47,571 nucleotides of DNA from Saccharopolyspora indica (GTDB taxonomy: Bacteria > Actinomycetota > Actinomycetes > Mycobacteriales > Pseudonocardiaceae), in assembly GCF_027853965.1 (NCBI RefSeq), contig NZ_JAQGLB010000037.1:1-47571 (forward strand), given 5' to 3'. A model generated the notes under the pieces. The model did not search any database. It had not been told where the DNA came from and saw nothing but the letters and a program-made list of their open reading frames with translations. How positions within the stretch are numbered: position 1 is the stretch's first letter; each line of letters begins with the position of its first letter. Position numbers and translations under genes: made by a program. This document shows, piece by piece, positions 15,514 through 26,722 of the stretch.

Positions 15514-16002
15514 TCACTCCTCGCGGGCCGGGCGGGCCTCCGGCGGAAGCACGCCCCAGTCGATGAGCTGCTCGGTGAGCTCTCCCGGCGTCATGTCGTA
15601 GATGATGGCCAGGGATCGCAGGTCCTCGGTGCGGATGGACAGCACCTTGCCGTTGTAGTCACCGCGCTGGCTCTGGATGGTGGCCGCGTAGCGGGCCAGC
15701 GGGCCCACCTTCTCAGCGGGCAGCTGCTGCAGCCGCTCAAGGTTGATCACGACCTTGGTGGCGGGCTCGGCGCCGGACGGCACCCGGCCCTCCGGAAGCA
15801 GTTCCGCGACCGGAACCCCGTAGAAGTCGGCCAGCTCGGCCAGCTTCTGCACGGTCACCGCACGGTCGCCGCGCTCATAGGACCCGACGACCACGGCCTT
15901 CCACCGCCCGCCAGACTTCTGCTCGACGCCGTGCAGCGACAGACCCTGCTGCTGGCGGATAGCGCGGAGCTTGCTGCCCAGCGCCTTGGCGTAGTCGCCC
16001 AT
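15514..16002 (-). CDS. bldD: Developmental regulator BldD (c-di-GMP-responsive)
   Basis: Master repressor of sporulation genes in sporulating actinomycetes; it binds DNA as a dimer held by a c-di-GMP tetramer. The 162-residue product has an N-terminal XRE-type HTH (residues 8-65, with RWKAVVVGSYERGDRAVTVQKLAELADFYGVPV) almost identical to Streptomyces BldD. The C-terminal domain carries the ligand signature RGD (113-115), eight residues, then RTED (124-127). The contacts Arg113, Asp115, Arg124 and Asp127 match Streptomyces RGD-X8-RQDD except for two intervening positions. ATG at 16002. It is convergent with nusB and divergent from the pyr operon. Its presence supports a mycelial, sporulating host. 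Confidence 0.96.
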   Translation of the reverse strand: MGDYAKALGSKLRAIRQQQGLSLHGVEQKSGGRWKAVVVGSYERGDRAVTVQKLAELADFYGVPVAELLPEGRVPSGAEPATKVVINLERLQQLPAEKVGPLARYAATIQSQRGDYNGKVLSIRTEDLRSLAIIYDMTPGELTEQLIDWGVLPPEARPAREE

Positions 16003-16067
16003 GTGGCGTTTCTCCGTTCGTTCGCCCCGTCAGCCGATAGTGCCGACCGGGGAGCAAAGCTCAGATC

Positions 16068-16081
16068 GATACGGAGAGTAA
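16068..16081 (-). promoter_or_regulatory. Weak BldD-box-like site upstream of bldD
   Basis: On the minus strand the sequence reads TTACTCTCCGTATC, matching 11 of 13 positions of the published BldD consensus TNACNC(A/T)GNGTNA. It lies 66-79 bases before the bldD start. Streptomyces bldD is autoregulated, so this is a candidate operator, but the mismatch at a central G makes it tentative. Confidence 0.3.
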
Positions 16082-16158
16082 TGTTCGCTCGCCAGCGTCA
16101 CCAGGTCAAGTTGGTCTTTGTCGGCAATGGGGCGAGTCCCACCACACCACCCGGACGA

Positions 16159-16187
16159 TTGACCACTGAGCGCTGATAGCGTACGAG
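16159..16187 (+). promoter_or_regulatory. Candidate promoter of the pyr operon
   Basis: A good -35 hexamer, TTGACC (16159-16164), is followed after 17 bases by TACGAG (16182-16187), one base off the TANNNT -10. It would give a leader of about 95 bases before pyrR, enough to include the PyrR-binding loop. Confidence 0.4.
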
Positions 16188-16246
16188 GTAGCCCGGCCGT
16201 TCGGCGGAGTTCCAGCCGCGGAGACTGCGGGGCAGGTCACACACCA

Positions 16247-16283
16247 TCCTTTAAGGATCCGTCCAGTGAGGCGGAGAAGGAGG
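16247..16283 (+). promoter_or_regulatory. Putative PyrR-binding loop overlapping the pyrR ribosome-binding site
   Basis: The leader contains TCCAGTGAGG (16262-16271), matching the conserved loop bound by PyrR in other bacteria (CCAGNGAGG core). Flanking TCCG/CGGA (16258-16261 and 16272-16275) forms the upper stem. A lower stem can form between TCCTT (16247-16251) and AAGGA (16277-16281), and the latter is part of the Shine-Dalgarno AAGGAGG (16277-16283). Folding would hide the ribosome-binding site. No terminator/antiterminator pair is seen, so translational repression as described for Mycobacterium is the expected mode. Confidence 0.65.
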
Positions 16284-16290
16284 TCGCACC

Positions 16291-16884
16291 GTGGCGTCAC
16301 GCCAACCGGCGGGCGCGGCGGACCCGGTCGGGCAGCGGGAGCTGCTCTCGGCCGGTGACGTTGCGCGCACGATTGCCCGGATCGCTCACCAGATCATCGA
16401 GAAGACCGCCCTGGACACCGGCGGCAGCGACGTCGTGCTGCTCGGCATCCCGACCAGGGGGACCCCGCTGGCGCGGCGGCTGGCCGCGAAGATCAGCGAG
16501 TTCAGCGGCGTGACGGTGCCCACCGGCGCCCTGGACATCACGCTCTACCGGGACGACCTGCGCAAGCGCCCGAACCGCCCGCTGGAGCCCACCGATCTGC
16601 CCGTCGAGGGCATCGACAACGCACTGGTCGTCCTGGTCGACGACGTGCTGTTCTCCGGCCGCACCGTGCGCGCCGCCCTGGACGCCCTGCGCGACCAGGG
16701 CCGTCCCCGCGCCGTGCAGCTGGCGGTGCTGGTCGACCGCGGGCACCGCGAACTGCCGATCCGCGCCGACTACGTCGGCAAGAACATCCCCACCTCGCGC
16801 TCCGAGGACGTCGCCGTGCAGCTCGCGGAGACCGACGGTGAAGACGACCGCGTGGTGCTCCGGCGCGATGAGGAGAACGAGTGA
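16291..16884 (+). CDS. pyrR: Bifunctional pyr operon regulator / uracil phosphoribosyltransferase
   Basis: RNA-binding regulator that senses UMP/UTP, with uracil phosphoribosyltransferase activity. The 197-residue product has an N-terminal extension of about 15 residues, SRGTPLARRLA-type basic regions and the PRPP-binding loop LVVLVDDVLFSGRTVRAAL near residues 112-130. The start is GTG 16291, with AAGGAGG at 16277-16283, itself inside the predicted PyrR-binding structure, so PyrR should repress its own and downstream synthesis when uridine nucleotides are abundant. Its stop overlaps the pyrB ATG by one base. First gene of pyrR-pyrB-pyrC-x-carA-carB-pyrF. Confidence 0.96.
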   Translation: MASRQPAGAADPVGQRELLSAGDVARTIARIAHQIIEKTALDTGGSDVVLLGIPTRGTPLARRLAAKISEFSGVTVPTGALDITLYRDDLRKRPNRPLEPTDLPVEGIDNALVVLVDDVLFSGRTVRAALDALRDQGRPRAVQLAVLVDRGHRELPIRADYVGKNIPTSRSEDVAVQLAETDGEDDRVVLRRDEENE

Positions 16885-17816
16885 TGCGCCACCTGCTGTC
16901 CACCGAGGGACTGGACGCGGCCACCGCGACCAGCGTTCTCGACACCGCCGACACGCTCAAGCAGACGCTGCTGGGGCGCGAGGTGAAGAAGCTGCCGACG
17001 TTGCGCGGGCGCACGGTGGTGACCCTGTTCTACGAGAACTCCACGCGCACCCGGGTCTCCTTCGAGGTCGCCGGGAAGTGGATGAGCGCTGACGTGATCA
17101 ACGTCTCGGCCAGCAGCTCGTCGGTCAACAAGGGCGAATCGCTGCGCGACACCGCGCTGACGCTGGCCGCCGCGGGCGCCGACTGCGTGATCATGCGGCA
17201 CCCGGCCTCCGGTGCGGCGCACCGGCTGGCGGGCTGGCTGGACGAGGTCGGCACGCAGGTCGTCAACGCCGGTGACGGCATGCACGAGCACCCGACGCAG
17301 GCGCTGCTGGACGCCGCGACCCTGCGCGAGCGCCTGGGCGAGCTGGCGGGCCGCCGCATCGCGATCGTCGGCGACCTGCTGCACAGCCGGGTCGCGCGCT
17401 CCAACGTGCACCTGCTGCGCACCCTGGGCGCCGAGGTCGTGCTGGTCGCGCCGCCGACGCTGGTACCCGCGGGCGCCGACCAGTGGGGCGCGGAGGTGCG
17501 CCACGACCTGGATCCGGAGCTGCCGAAGCTGGACGCGGTGATGATGCTGCGCGTCCAGGCCGAGCGGATGCACGGCGGTTTCTTCCCGTCGGCGCGCGAG
17601 TACTCCATCGCCTACGGCCTCAACCAGGCGCGGCTGGACAAGCTGCCGGAGCACGCGGTCGTGCTGCACCCCGGCCCGATGCTGCGCGGCATGGAGATCG
17701 CCCCGGCCGTCGCCGATTCCCCGCGAGCCGCCATCACCCAGCAGGTCAGCAACGGCGTGCACGTGCGGATGGCAGTGCTCTACCACCTGCTTGCCGGAGA
17801 GGAGCTCTCTGCATGA
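16884..17816 (+). CDS. pyrB: Aspartate carbamoyltransferase catalytic subunit
   Basis: Condenses carbamoyl phosphate and aspartate to N-carbamoyl-aspartate, the committed step of pyrimidine synthesis. The 310-residue product shows the carbamoyl-phosphate-binding motif YENSTRTRVSFE (residues 50-61), the SSxxKGES loop, the HPTQALLD motif, and the MMLRVQAERM and LHPGPMLRGMEI segments of the aspartate domain. No regulatory pyrI gene is present, as is usual in actinobacteria. ATG 16884 overlaps the pyrR stop (TGATG). Its end overlaps pyrC by 4 bases, indicating tight coupling. The neighbouring pyrC may form a complex with it, as in some bacteria (inference). Confidence 0.98.
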   Translation: MRHLLSTEGLDAATATSVLDTADTLKQTLLGREVKKLPTLRGRTVVTLFYENSTRTRVSFEVAGKWMSADVINVSASSSSVNKGESLRDTALTLAAAGADCVIMRHPASGAAHRLAGWLDEVGTQVVNAGDGMHEHPTQALLDAATLRERLGELAGRRIAIVGDLLHSRVARSNVHLLRTLGAEVVLVAPPTLVPAGADQWGAEVRHDLDPELPKLDAVMMLRVQAERMHGGFFPSAREYSIAYGLNQARLDKLPEHAVVLHPGPMLRGMEIAPAVADSPRAAITQQVSNGVHVRMAVLYHLLAGEELSA

Positions 17817-19111
17817 GCCGCCTGCTTCTGAAGGACGTCCGCCCCTACGGCGAGGGCGACCCGGTGGACGTGCTGGTCGACGGCGAGGTCATCGCCGAGA
17901 TCGGCGCGAACCTCGAGGTCGACGCCGATGAGATCGTGCACGCCGACGGCGCCGTGCTGCTGCCGGGCTTCGTCGACCTGCACACCCATCTGCGGGAGCC
18001 GGGCCGCGAGGACGCCGAGACCGTCGAGACCGGGTCGTCCGCCGCGGCGCTGGGCGGCTACACCGCGGTCTTCGCGATGGCCAACACCGATCCGGTCGCC
18101 GACAACGCGGTGATCGTCGAGCACGTGTGGCGGCGCGGCCGCGAGGTCGGCCTGGTCGACGTGCACCCGGTGGGCGCGGTGACGGTCGGGCTGAAGGGCG
18201 AGAAGCTCGCCGAGCTGGGCACCATGCGCCGCTCGGCCGCCGAGGTCCGGATCTTCTCCGACGACGGCCACTGCGTGCACGACCCGCTGATCATGCGGCG
18301 CGCGCTGGAGTACACGAAGTCCTTCGGCGGTGTCGTCGCGCAGCACGCCGAGGAGCCGCGGCTGACCGTGGGCGCGCAGGCGCACGAGGGCGCGAACGCC
18401 GCGCGGCTGGGCCTGGCGGGCTGGCCCGCTCCGGCCGAGGAAGCGATCGTCGCGCGCGACTGCCTGCTGGCCGGGCACACCGGCGGCACGCTGCACATCT
18501 GCCACGTCTCCACCTCCGGCACCGCCGACATCCTGCGCTGGTGGAAGTCCCGGGAGACCGCCGGCTCGGTGTCCGCCGAGGTCACGCCGCACCACCTGCT
18601 GCTGACCGACGACCGGCTGGAGACCTACGACCCGGTCAACAAGGTCAACCCGCCGCTGCGCACCGACGCCGACGTGATGGCGCTGCGCGAGGCGCTGGCC
18701 GACGGCACCGTGGACTGCGTGGCCACCGACCACGCCCCGCACGCGGCCCAGGACAAGGACTGCGAGTGGGCCGCCGCCAAGCCCGGCATGCTCGGTCTGC
18801 AGACCGCGCTGGGCATCGTCGTGCGCACGATGGTGCGGCCGGGGCTGCTGGACTGGCGCGGCGTCGCGCGGGTGATGAGCGAACGTCCCGCCGAGATCGC
18901 CGGGCTGGCCGACCAGGGCCGTCCGGTCGCGGCGGGAGAACCGGCGAACCTGGTGCTGGTCGACCCCGACGCCGAGTGGACGGTGCGCGGGGCGGAGCTG
19001 GCCAGCCTCGGGGAGAACTCGCCGTTCGACGGCATGCAGCTGCCGGGCCGGGTGGTCGCGACGCTGCTGCGCGGACGGCTCACCGCACACGAGGGCAAGG
19101 TGAGGCGCTGA
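17813..19111 (+). CDS. pyrC: Dihydroorotase (class I, metal-dependent)
   Basis: Cyclises N-carbamoyl-aspartate to dihydroorotate. The 432-residue length and motifs place it in the class I amidohydrolase group. The metal site is seen in DLHTHLREPGREDAET (His57 and His59), later HAEEPRL and HICHVST, VTPHHLLL and ATDHAPH. It is active-site complete, unlike the pseudo-dihydroorotases seen in some ATCase complexes. ATG 17813 overlaps the pyrB stop (ATGA). Its own stop overlaps the next gene by one base (TGATG). Confidence 0.97.
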   Translation: MSRLLLKDVRPYGEGDPVDVLVDGEVIAEIGANLEVDADEIVHADGAVLLPGFVDLHTHLREPGREDAETVETGSSAAALGGYTAVFAMANTDPVADNAVIVEHVWRRGREVGLVDVHPVGAVTVGLKGEKLAELGTMRRSAAEVRIFSDDGHCVHDPLIMRRALEYTKSFGGVVAQHAEEPRLTVGAQAHEGANAARLGLAGWPAPAEEAIVARDCLLAGHTGGTLHICHVSTSGTADILRWWKSRETAGSVSAEVTPHHLLLTDDRLETYDPVNKVNPPLRTDADVMALREALADGTVDCVATDHAPHAAQDKDCEWAAAKPGMLGLQTALGIVVRTMVRPGLLDWRGVARVMSERPAEIAGLADQGRPVAAGEPANLVLVDPDAEWTVRGAELASLGENSPFDGMQLPGRVVATLLRGRLTAHEGKVRR

Positions 19112-19680
19112 TGGAACGCACCCTGTGGGTCGTGGGGCTGGCCGCGATGGTCGCCCTGGTGTTCTTCGGGATGTGGCGCGGCTGGCGCGGCCGGGCCCGG
19201 CGCCAGGCCGCCGAGCTGCCGGACTTCCCGGCGCCGCCGGTCGAGCCGGGCGAGGAGCTGCGCACCGCGGCCACCGGCATGTACGTCGGCACCACGAAGG
19301 CCACCGACTGGCAGGACCGCATCGCGGTGGGCGACGTCGGCCACCGGGCCAACGGCAGCGCGCACCTCTACGCCGCGGGCCTGCTGCTGCGCCGCACCGG
19401 TGCCAGCGACATGTGGATCCCGGCGGAGTCCGTCGTGGACTGCCGCCTGGACCACAAGCTGGCCAACAAGGTGGTGCCCGGGGCGGGCCTGGTCGTGGTG
19501 ACCTGGCGCCTGGGCGAGGTGCTGCTGGACACCGGTTTCCGCGGCGACGACAAGGCCGCGCAGACCGAGTGGGTCGAAGCGATCCGCGCCCTGGCCCCCG
19601 CGGACGAGGTCGTGAGCGCGGCCGCGCGGTCCGAAGCAACTACCGGCGGCTCGGCTGAGTCGCGGCAGGAGGAGAAATGA
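19111..19680 (+). CDS. Single-pass membrane protein of the pyr operon (Rv1382-like)
   Basis: A 189-residue protein with one N-terminal transmembrane helix (about residues 4-21) followed by a basic stop-transfer stretch (RGWRGRARRQ). The soluble domain has a beta-rich, PH-like look: GMYVGTTKATDWQDRIAV, LYAAGLLLRRTGASDMWIPAESV and LVVVTWRLGEVLLDTGFRG. Function is unknown. A membrane or export protein occupies the same slot between pyrC and carA in M. tuberculosis (Rv1382), so the arrangement is conserved, but no pyrimidine role is established. ATG 19111 overlaps the pyrC stop, and the stop overlaps the carA start in ATGA. Confidence 0.9.
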   Translation: MERTLWVVGLAAMVALVFFGMWRGWRGRARRQAAELPDFPAPPVEPGEELRTAATGMYVGTTKATDWQDRIAVGDVGHRANGSAHLYAAGLLLRRTGASDMWIPAESVVDCRLDHKLANKVVPGAGLVVVTWRLGEVLLDTGFRGDDKAAQTEWVEAIRALAPADEVVSAAARSEATTGGSAESRQEEK

Positions 19681-20798
19681 GCGAGAACACCCCGGCCGCG
19701 CTGGTGCTGGAGGACGGCCGGATCTTCCGCGGGGAGGCCTACGGCAAGGTGGGCCGGACCCTCGGCGAGGTCGTGTTCACCACCGGCATGACCGGCTACC
19801 AGGAGACCCTGACCGACCCCTCCTACCACCGCCAGATCGTGGTGCAGACCGCGCCGCAGATCGGCAACACCGGCTGGAACGACGAGGACGACGAGTCCGC
19901 GCGGATCTGGGTCGCCGGCTACGCCGTGCGCGACCCCGCCCGCCGGCCGTCGAACTGGCGCTCCCGCCGCTCGCTGGACGAGGAGCTGGTGCGCCAGGAG
20001 GTCGTGGGCATCGCGGGCATCGACACCCGGACCCTGACCCGGCACGTCCGCGAGCTGGGCGCGATGCGCGGCGGCATCTTCTCCGGCCCGGAGCTGGGCA
20101 CCGACGAGGAGATGATCACCGCGGTCAAGGCCGGTGCCGAGATGGTCGGCGCTTCGCTGGCCGGTGACGTCACCACCGCCGAGCCCTACGTCGTCCCGGC
20201 GATCGGCGAGAAGCGGTTCACCGTGGCCGCGCTGGACCTGGGCATCAAGTCCAACACGCCGCGGATGATGGCCGAGCGCGGCATCGAGGTGCACGTGCTG
20301 CCGCTGGCGTCCACTTTGGACCAGATCCTGGCGGTGGGCGCGGACGGGCTGTTCCTGTCCAACGGTCCCGGCGACCCGGCCACCACCGACGCGCAGGTCG
20401 AGCTGACCCGCCAGGCGCTGGACCGCAAGCTGCCGCTGTTCGGCATCTGCTTCGGCAACCAGATCCTCGGCCGCGCGCTGGGCCGCGGCACCTACAAGCT
20501 GCAGTACGGCCACCGGGGCATCAACATCCCGGTGATCGACGCCGAGACCGGCAAGGTCGCGATCACCGCGCAGAACCACGGCTTCGCCGTGGAGGGCGAG
20601 CCGGGCGAGCACTTCGACACCGACTTCGGCCGCGCGATGGTCAGCCACCACTGCGCCAACGACGGTGCGGTCGAGGGCCTGCGGCTGCTCGACGGCCCGG
20701 CGTTCAGCGTCCAGTACCACCCCGAAGCGGCAGCGGGTCCGCACGACGCCGCGCCGCTGTTCGACAAGTTCGTTGATCTGATGAGTGAGGCGCGCTGA
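19677..20798 (+). CDS. carA: Carbamoyl phosphate synthase small (glutaminase) subunit
   Basis: Releases ammonia from glutamine and feeds it to CarB for carbamoyl phosphate, used for pyrimidines and arginine. The 373-residue product has the N-terminal CPSase small-chain domain (ALVLEDGRIFRGEAYG, FTTGMTGYQETLTDPSY) and a class I glutamine amidotransferase domain with Cys258 in GICFGNQIL, and His348 and Glu350 in QYHPEA. Size and residues are complete. It overlaps the upstream membrane-protein gene by 4 bases and is one base from carB, so all are one transcript. Confidence 0.98.
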   Translation: MSENTPAALVLEDGRIFRGEAYGKVGRTLGEVVFTTGMTGYQETLTDPSYHRQIVVQTAPQIGNTGWNDEDDESARIWVAGYAVRDPARRPSNWRSRRSLDEELVRQEVVGIAGIDTRTLTRHVRELGAMRGGIFSGPELGTDEEMITAVKAGAEMVGASLAGDVTTAEPYVVPAIGEKRFTVAALDLGIKSNTPRMMAERGIEVHVLPLASTLDQILAVGADGLFLSNGPGDPATTDAQVELTRQALDRKLPLFGICFGNQILGRALGRGTYKLQYGHRGINIPVIDAETGKVAITAQNHGFAVEGEPGEHFDTDFGRAMVSHHCANDGAVEGLRLLDGPAFSVQYHPEAAAGPHDAAPLFDKFVDLMSEAR

Positions 20799-20799
20799 C

Positions 20800-24116
<3,317 letters not shown>

Positions 24117-24120
<4 letters not shown>

Positions 24121-24962
24121 CCGGCCAGCTGCGGGCGAGCTTCGGTCGGCGGCTGTCCGACGCGGTGGAGGCCCGCGGCCCGCTGTGCGTGGGCATCGAC
24201 CCGCACCCGTCGCTGCTGCTGGCCTGGGACCTCGACGAGTCGCCCGCCTCGCTGGAGCGGTTCGCGATGACGGCGGTGGAAGCGCTGGCCGGCGAGGTCG
24301 CGCTGCTCAAGCCGCAGTCGGCGTTCTTCGAGGTCTACGGCTCGGCCGGGATCGCGGTGCTGGAGAAGGTGATCCGCGAGTCGCAGCAGGCCGGTGCGCT
24401 GGTGCTGCTGGACGTCAAGCGCGGTGACATCGGCTCCACCATGACGGCGTACTCGATGGCCTACCTCGACGAGCACGCCCCGCTGGCGGTGGACGCGATC
24501 ACGGTCTCGCCGTACCTGGGCTACGACTCGCTGGCCCCGGCCATCGGCCTGGCCGAGCAGACCGGTCGCGGCGTGTTCGTGCTGGCCCGGACCTCCAACC
24601 CGGAGGGCGCGGGCCTGCAGCGGTCGGTCCACGGCAGCGGCGACTCGGTCGCCCAGTACATCGTGGACTCGGCGGCGGAGACCAACCGCGACGCGGACCC
24701 GATGGGCCACGTGGGAGTGGTCGCAGGCGCCACGATCGACCCCGGCGAGCTGGACTTCTCCCGGCTCAACGGCCCGATCCTGGCCCCCGGCCTGGGCGCC
24801 CAGGGCGCCACGGTGGAAACCCTCCGCGAGGTCTTCGGCGACTCCCTCCCCAACGTCCTCCCGACCACCTCCCGGGACATCCTCCGCCACGGCCCGACCC
24901 CCGCGTCCCTGCGCGCAGCCACTCACCGGATCCGCGACGAGGTGACCGACCTCCTGCGCTGA
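24117..24962 (+). CDS. pyrF: Orotidine-5'-phosphate decarboxylase (type 2)
   Basis: Decarboxylates OMP to UMP, the last step of de novo pyrimidine synthesis. The 281-residue product belongs to the type 2 subfamily common in mycobacteria. The conserved GIDPHPSLL near the N-terminus and the catalytic motif LLDVKRGDIGST with Lys101 are present, as is APGLGAQGA near the phosphate-binding end. ATG 24117 overlaps the carB stop. No pyrE or pyrD is in the operon, so these lie elsewhere. A terminator-like hairpin at 25019-25034 follows. This gene marks the left border of the accessory region that precedes mihF. Confidence 0.97.
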
Positions 24963-25018
24963 TCCGCACCGGTGAGCTGTGGTGCTGTCGGTCGGTGTCG
25001 GCTGCCATCGCGCGGCTG

Positions 25019-25034
25019 AGCCCGGTCGGGCTTT
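25019..25034 (+). terminator. Intrinsic-type terminator after pyrF
   Basis: AGCCC (25019-25023) and GGGCT (25028-25032) form a GC-rich stem with a 4-base loop, followed by TT. It lies 56 bases after the pyrF stop and probably ends the pyr transcript. Confidence 0.5.
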
Positions 25035-25058
25035 CCGGTGTGCGGTCGGGCTGGGTGG

Positions 25059-25205
25059 ATGAGGGGTGGGGCGTTGAGCGGTCGGACGAAGTTGGTGCTC
25101 GTCGTGGTGGTGGTGGTCCTGTTGGTCCTGCTCGGGGTGTGGGGCATGTGGCTGTGGGTCGACCACGACATGAGGCACCCGCAGGAGTCGGGCTGGATGG
25201 ACTAG
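25059..25205 (+). CDS. Small single-pass membrane protein (48 aa)
   Basis: A short frame encoding 48 residues from ATG 25059, or 43 from TTG 25074. The TTG option has a well-spaced GAGGGG at 25061-25066. The product is one strongly hydrophobic helix, KLVLVVVVVVLLVLLGVWG, followed by MWLWVDHDMRHP and an acidic end. The positive-inside pattern (SGRTK before the helix) predicts the C-terminus outside. It follows the pyr terminator, 96 bases after pyrF. No family was recognised. The coding call rests on codon bias, membrane-helix composition and the ribosome-binding site. Confidence 0.55.
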   Translation: MRGGALSGRTKLVLVVVVVVLLVLLGVWGMWLWVDHDMRHPQESGWMD

Positions 25206-25259
25206 GCGCCGGGGCGTGCGCCGCTGATCGCGTGGCGGGACGGCTGGTAGGAAATCCGC

Positions 25260-25784
25260 ATGCATCCCACTGCGAACGTCGCCGCCAAGAGGAAGCCGCC
25301 GCGCGTGCTGCGCTGGATCGTCCTGCTCGTGCTGGTGTGGCTGGTGACCGCGGGTTACTTCCTGGTCTCCACCGAGATGACCATCTGGTCCCGGGTCTTC
25401 GGCAGCGACGAGGCCACGGCGGATCCCGTCGCGCGCGTGGAGCTGGAGCGCGGGCAGCCGTTCGGTCTGGCGGCGCATCGCGACGAGTACGTGAAGTGCC
25501 AGGTGGTCCCGGAATCCGGCGAACCGAGGGAGCTCGTCCCCGACCGCCCGGCCAACAGCGTCCGCAGCTCCCGCCTCCCGGGCCCGGAACCGGCGTGGTT
25601 CAGCGGCCGGGCGGAGATCAGCTGCAACGGCCCGACGACGGTCCTGCTCCCGGACCGCTACGACAAGACCGGTCTGAACGTGCTGTTCGTCCTGATGAGC
25701 GCGTCCAGCCTGCTGATCGTCGTCGTGCTCGTGCAGATCGTCCGGCGGGTTCGGTTCAGCAATGCCGCGGCCCGGAATGACTGA
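25260..25784 (+). CDS. Membrane protein of unknown function (two TM helices)
   Basis: A 174-residue protein with an N-terminal basic tail (AAKRKPPRVLR), a first helix at about residues 18-38 and a second near residues 140-163 (NVLFVLMSASSLLIVVVLVQIVRRV). Between them is an extracytoplasmic domain of about 100 residues with two cysteines (CQVV and SCNGP) that could form a disulfide. A TAGGAA hexamer ends 6 bases before ATG 25260, suggesting a leaderless start. No family was recognised. It lies between the pyr operon and the first type VII-related operon. Confidence 0.75.
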   Translation: MHPTANVAAKRKPPRVLRWIVLLVLVWLVTAGYFLVSTEMTIWSRVFGSDEATADPVARVELERGQPFGLAAHRDEYVKCQVVPESGEPRELVPDRPANSVRSSRLPGPEPAWFSGRAEISCNGPTTVLLPDRYDKTGLNVLFVLMSASSLLIVVVLVQIVRRVRFSNAAARND

Positions 25785-25880
25785 TTTGCGTCCGAGAACG
25801 CATTTTCAAAGGGGCCGGAGCCGCCATCGGCGGTTGGGTAGGCTCGGATCAACGGACCGGGAATTGTGAGGGGACAGACG

Positions 25881-26387
25881 GTGAGTAGTGCGTCTGAGCG
25901 CATTCAGGAAATGATGCGCAAGTTCGAGGAGCAGGCGCAGAAGGCGTCGGAGCTGCAGTCTGCGATGCAGGGCATGCAGGGCACGGCGAGCAGCCAGGAC
26001 CGGTCGGTGACGGTGACGGTGGCGCCGTCCGGGGCCGTGCTGGACCTGCGCCTGGCACCGAACGCGGTCCGCCAGTCGGCCAACGACCTGCAGCAGCAGA
26101 TCATGGCGACGATCCGCGAAGCGACCGCGAGCGCGGCGGAGCAGATGAACAACGCGGTGGCGCCGATCCTCGGCGACCACTACGACCAGTTCCAGCAGGC
26201 CTTCAAGGCCGAAGGCATGGCGATCAAGCCGACCGCCCCCGACGAAGCGCCCGCCGCGCCGCAGGCGGCGACCCCGCCGCCCGCGCGCCAGGAACCACCC
26301 GCGCCCCCGGCAACGCCCAACCAGCCGCGCCGCAACGCCGGTTTCGACGATGACGACGACTTCTCGGCAGGCTCCTTCCTGCGCTGA
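25881..26387 (+). CDS. YbaB/EbfC-family (EspL-like) nucleoid-type protein
   Basis: A 168-residue protein. The N-terminal 100 residues match the YbaB/EbfC fold: helix RIQEMMRKFEEQAQKASELQSAM, strands SVTVTVAPSGAVLDLRLAP, then helix SANDLQQQIMATIREATASAAEQMNNA. The C-terminus adds a Pro/Ala-rich linker and an acidic end (DDDDDF). In actinobacteria, YbaB-like proteins such as EspL occur in ESX loci as stabilisers of Esp substrates rather than as DNA binders. The EspC-like gene right behind it favours that role here (inference). GTG 25881 is preferred over GTG 25866 because GAGGGG lies at the right distance. A TAGGCT -10 stands at 25837-25842. Confidence 0.85.
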   Translation: MSSASERIQEMMRKFEEQAQKASELQSAMQGMQGTASSQDRSVTVTVAPSGAVLDLRLAPNAVRQSANDLQQQIMATIREATASAAEQMNNAVAPILGDHYDQFQQAFKAEGMAIKPTAPDEAPAAPQAATPPPARQEPPAPPATPNQPRRNAGFDDDDDFSAGSFLR

Positions 26388-26398
26388 ACGGTGCTGGC

Positions 26399-26722
26399 AT
26401 GACCGACTTGAAGATGACCCCGGAAACCCTGACCGGCCACGGCCAGGGCTCGGAAAGCCTGGCCGAGAAGTTCGGCCAGTTGGCAGATCTCCTGCACCAG
26501 GCGAAAGTCGACGACCAGTGCTTCGGGCCGATCGGTGAAGCGGTTGGGCTCAGCAGCAAGTACTTCGAGAGCCTCGACCAGTGCCGGGAGCTGGCGACCA
26601 AGGCCCAGGAGTTCCTGAAGAACACCAAGCAGTCCCTGGACGACACGGTCAAGGACTACGCGGAAACCGAGCAGCAGATCTCCGATCTGCTGAAGCAGGC
26701 GGGGGAGGACCTGGCGGGATGA
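26399..26722 (+). CDS. EspC-like type VII secretion substrate
   Basis: A 107-residue, largely helical protein resembling the ESX-1 EspC / DUF2580 group of WXG100-superfamily proteins. It forms a helical hairpin (residues 10-35 and 55-100) and ends with a secretion-type motif YxxxE (Tyr87 to Glu91, YAETE) in the second helix. The hinge lacks a strict WxG. Start ATG 26399 is 11 bases after the YbaB gene. The stop overlaps the next gene by 4 bases (ATGA), so EspC-like and the next product are probably made in similar amounts and may be secreted together, as EspC and EspA are in mycobacteria (inference). Confidence 0.78.
   Translation: MTDLKMTPETLTGHGQGSESLAEKFGQLADLLHQAKVDDQCFGPIGEAVGLSSKYFESLDQCRELATKAQEFLKNTKQSLDDTVKDYAETEQQISDLLKQAGEDLAG

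Noticed and set aside
26210..26235. EGMAIKPT in the YbaB-like protein resembling GMAIKPSG of the EIIA fragment
   Set aside because: Short chance similarity; the surrounding sequence is unrelated.
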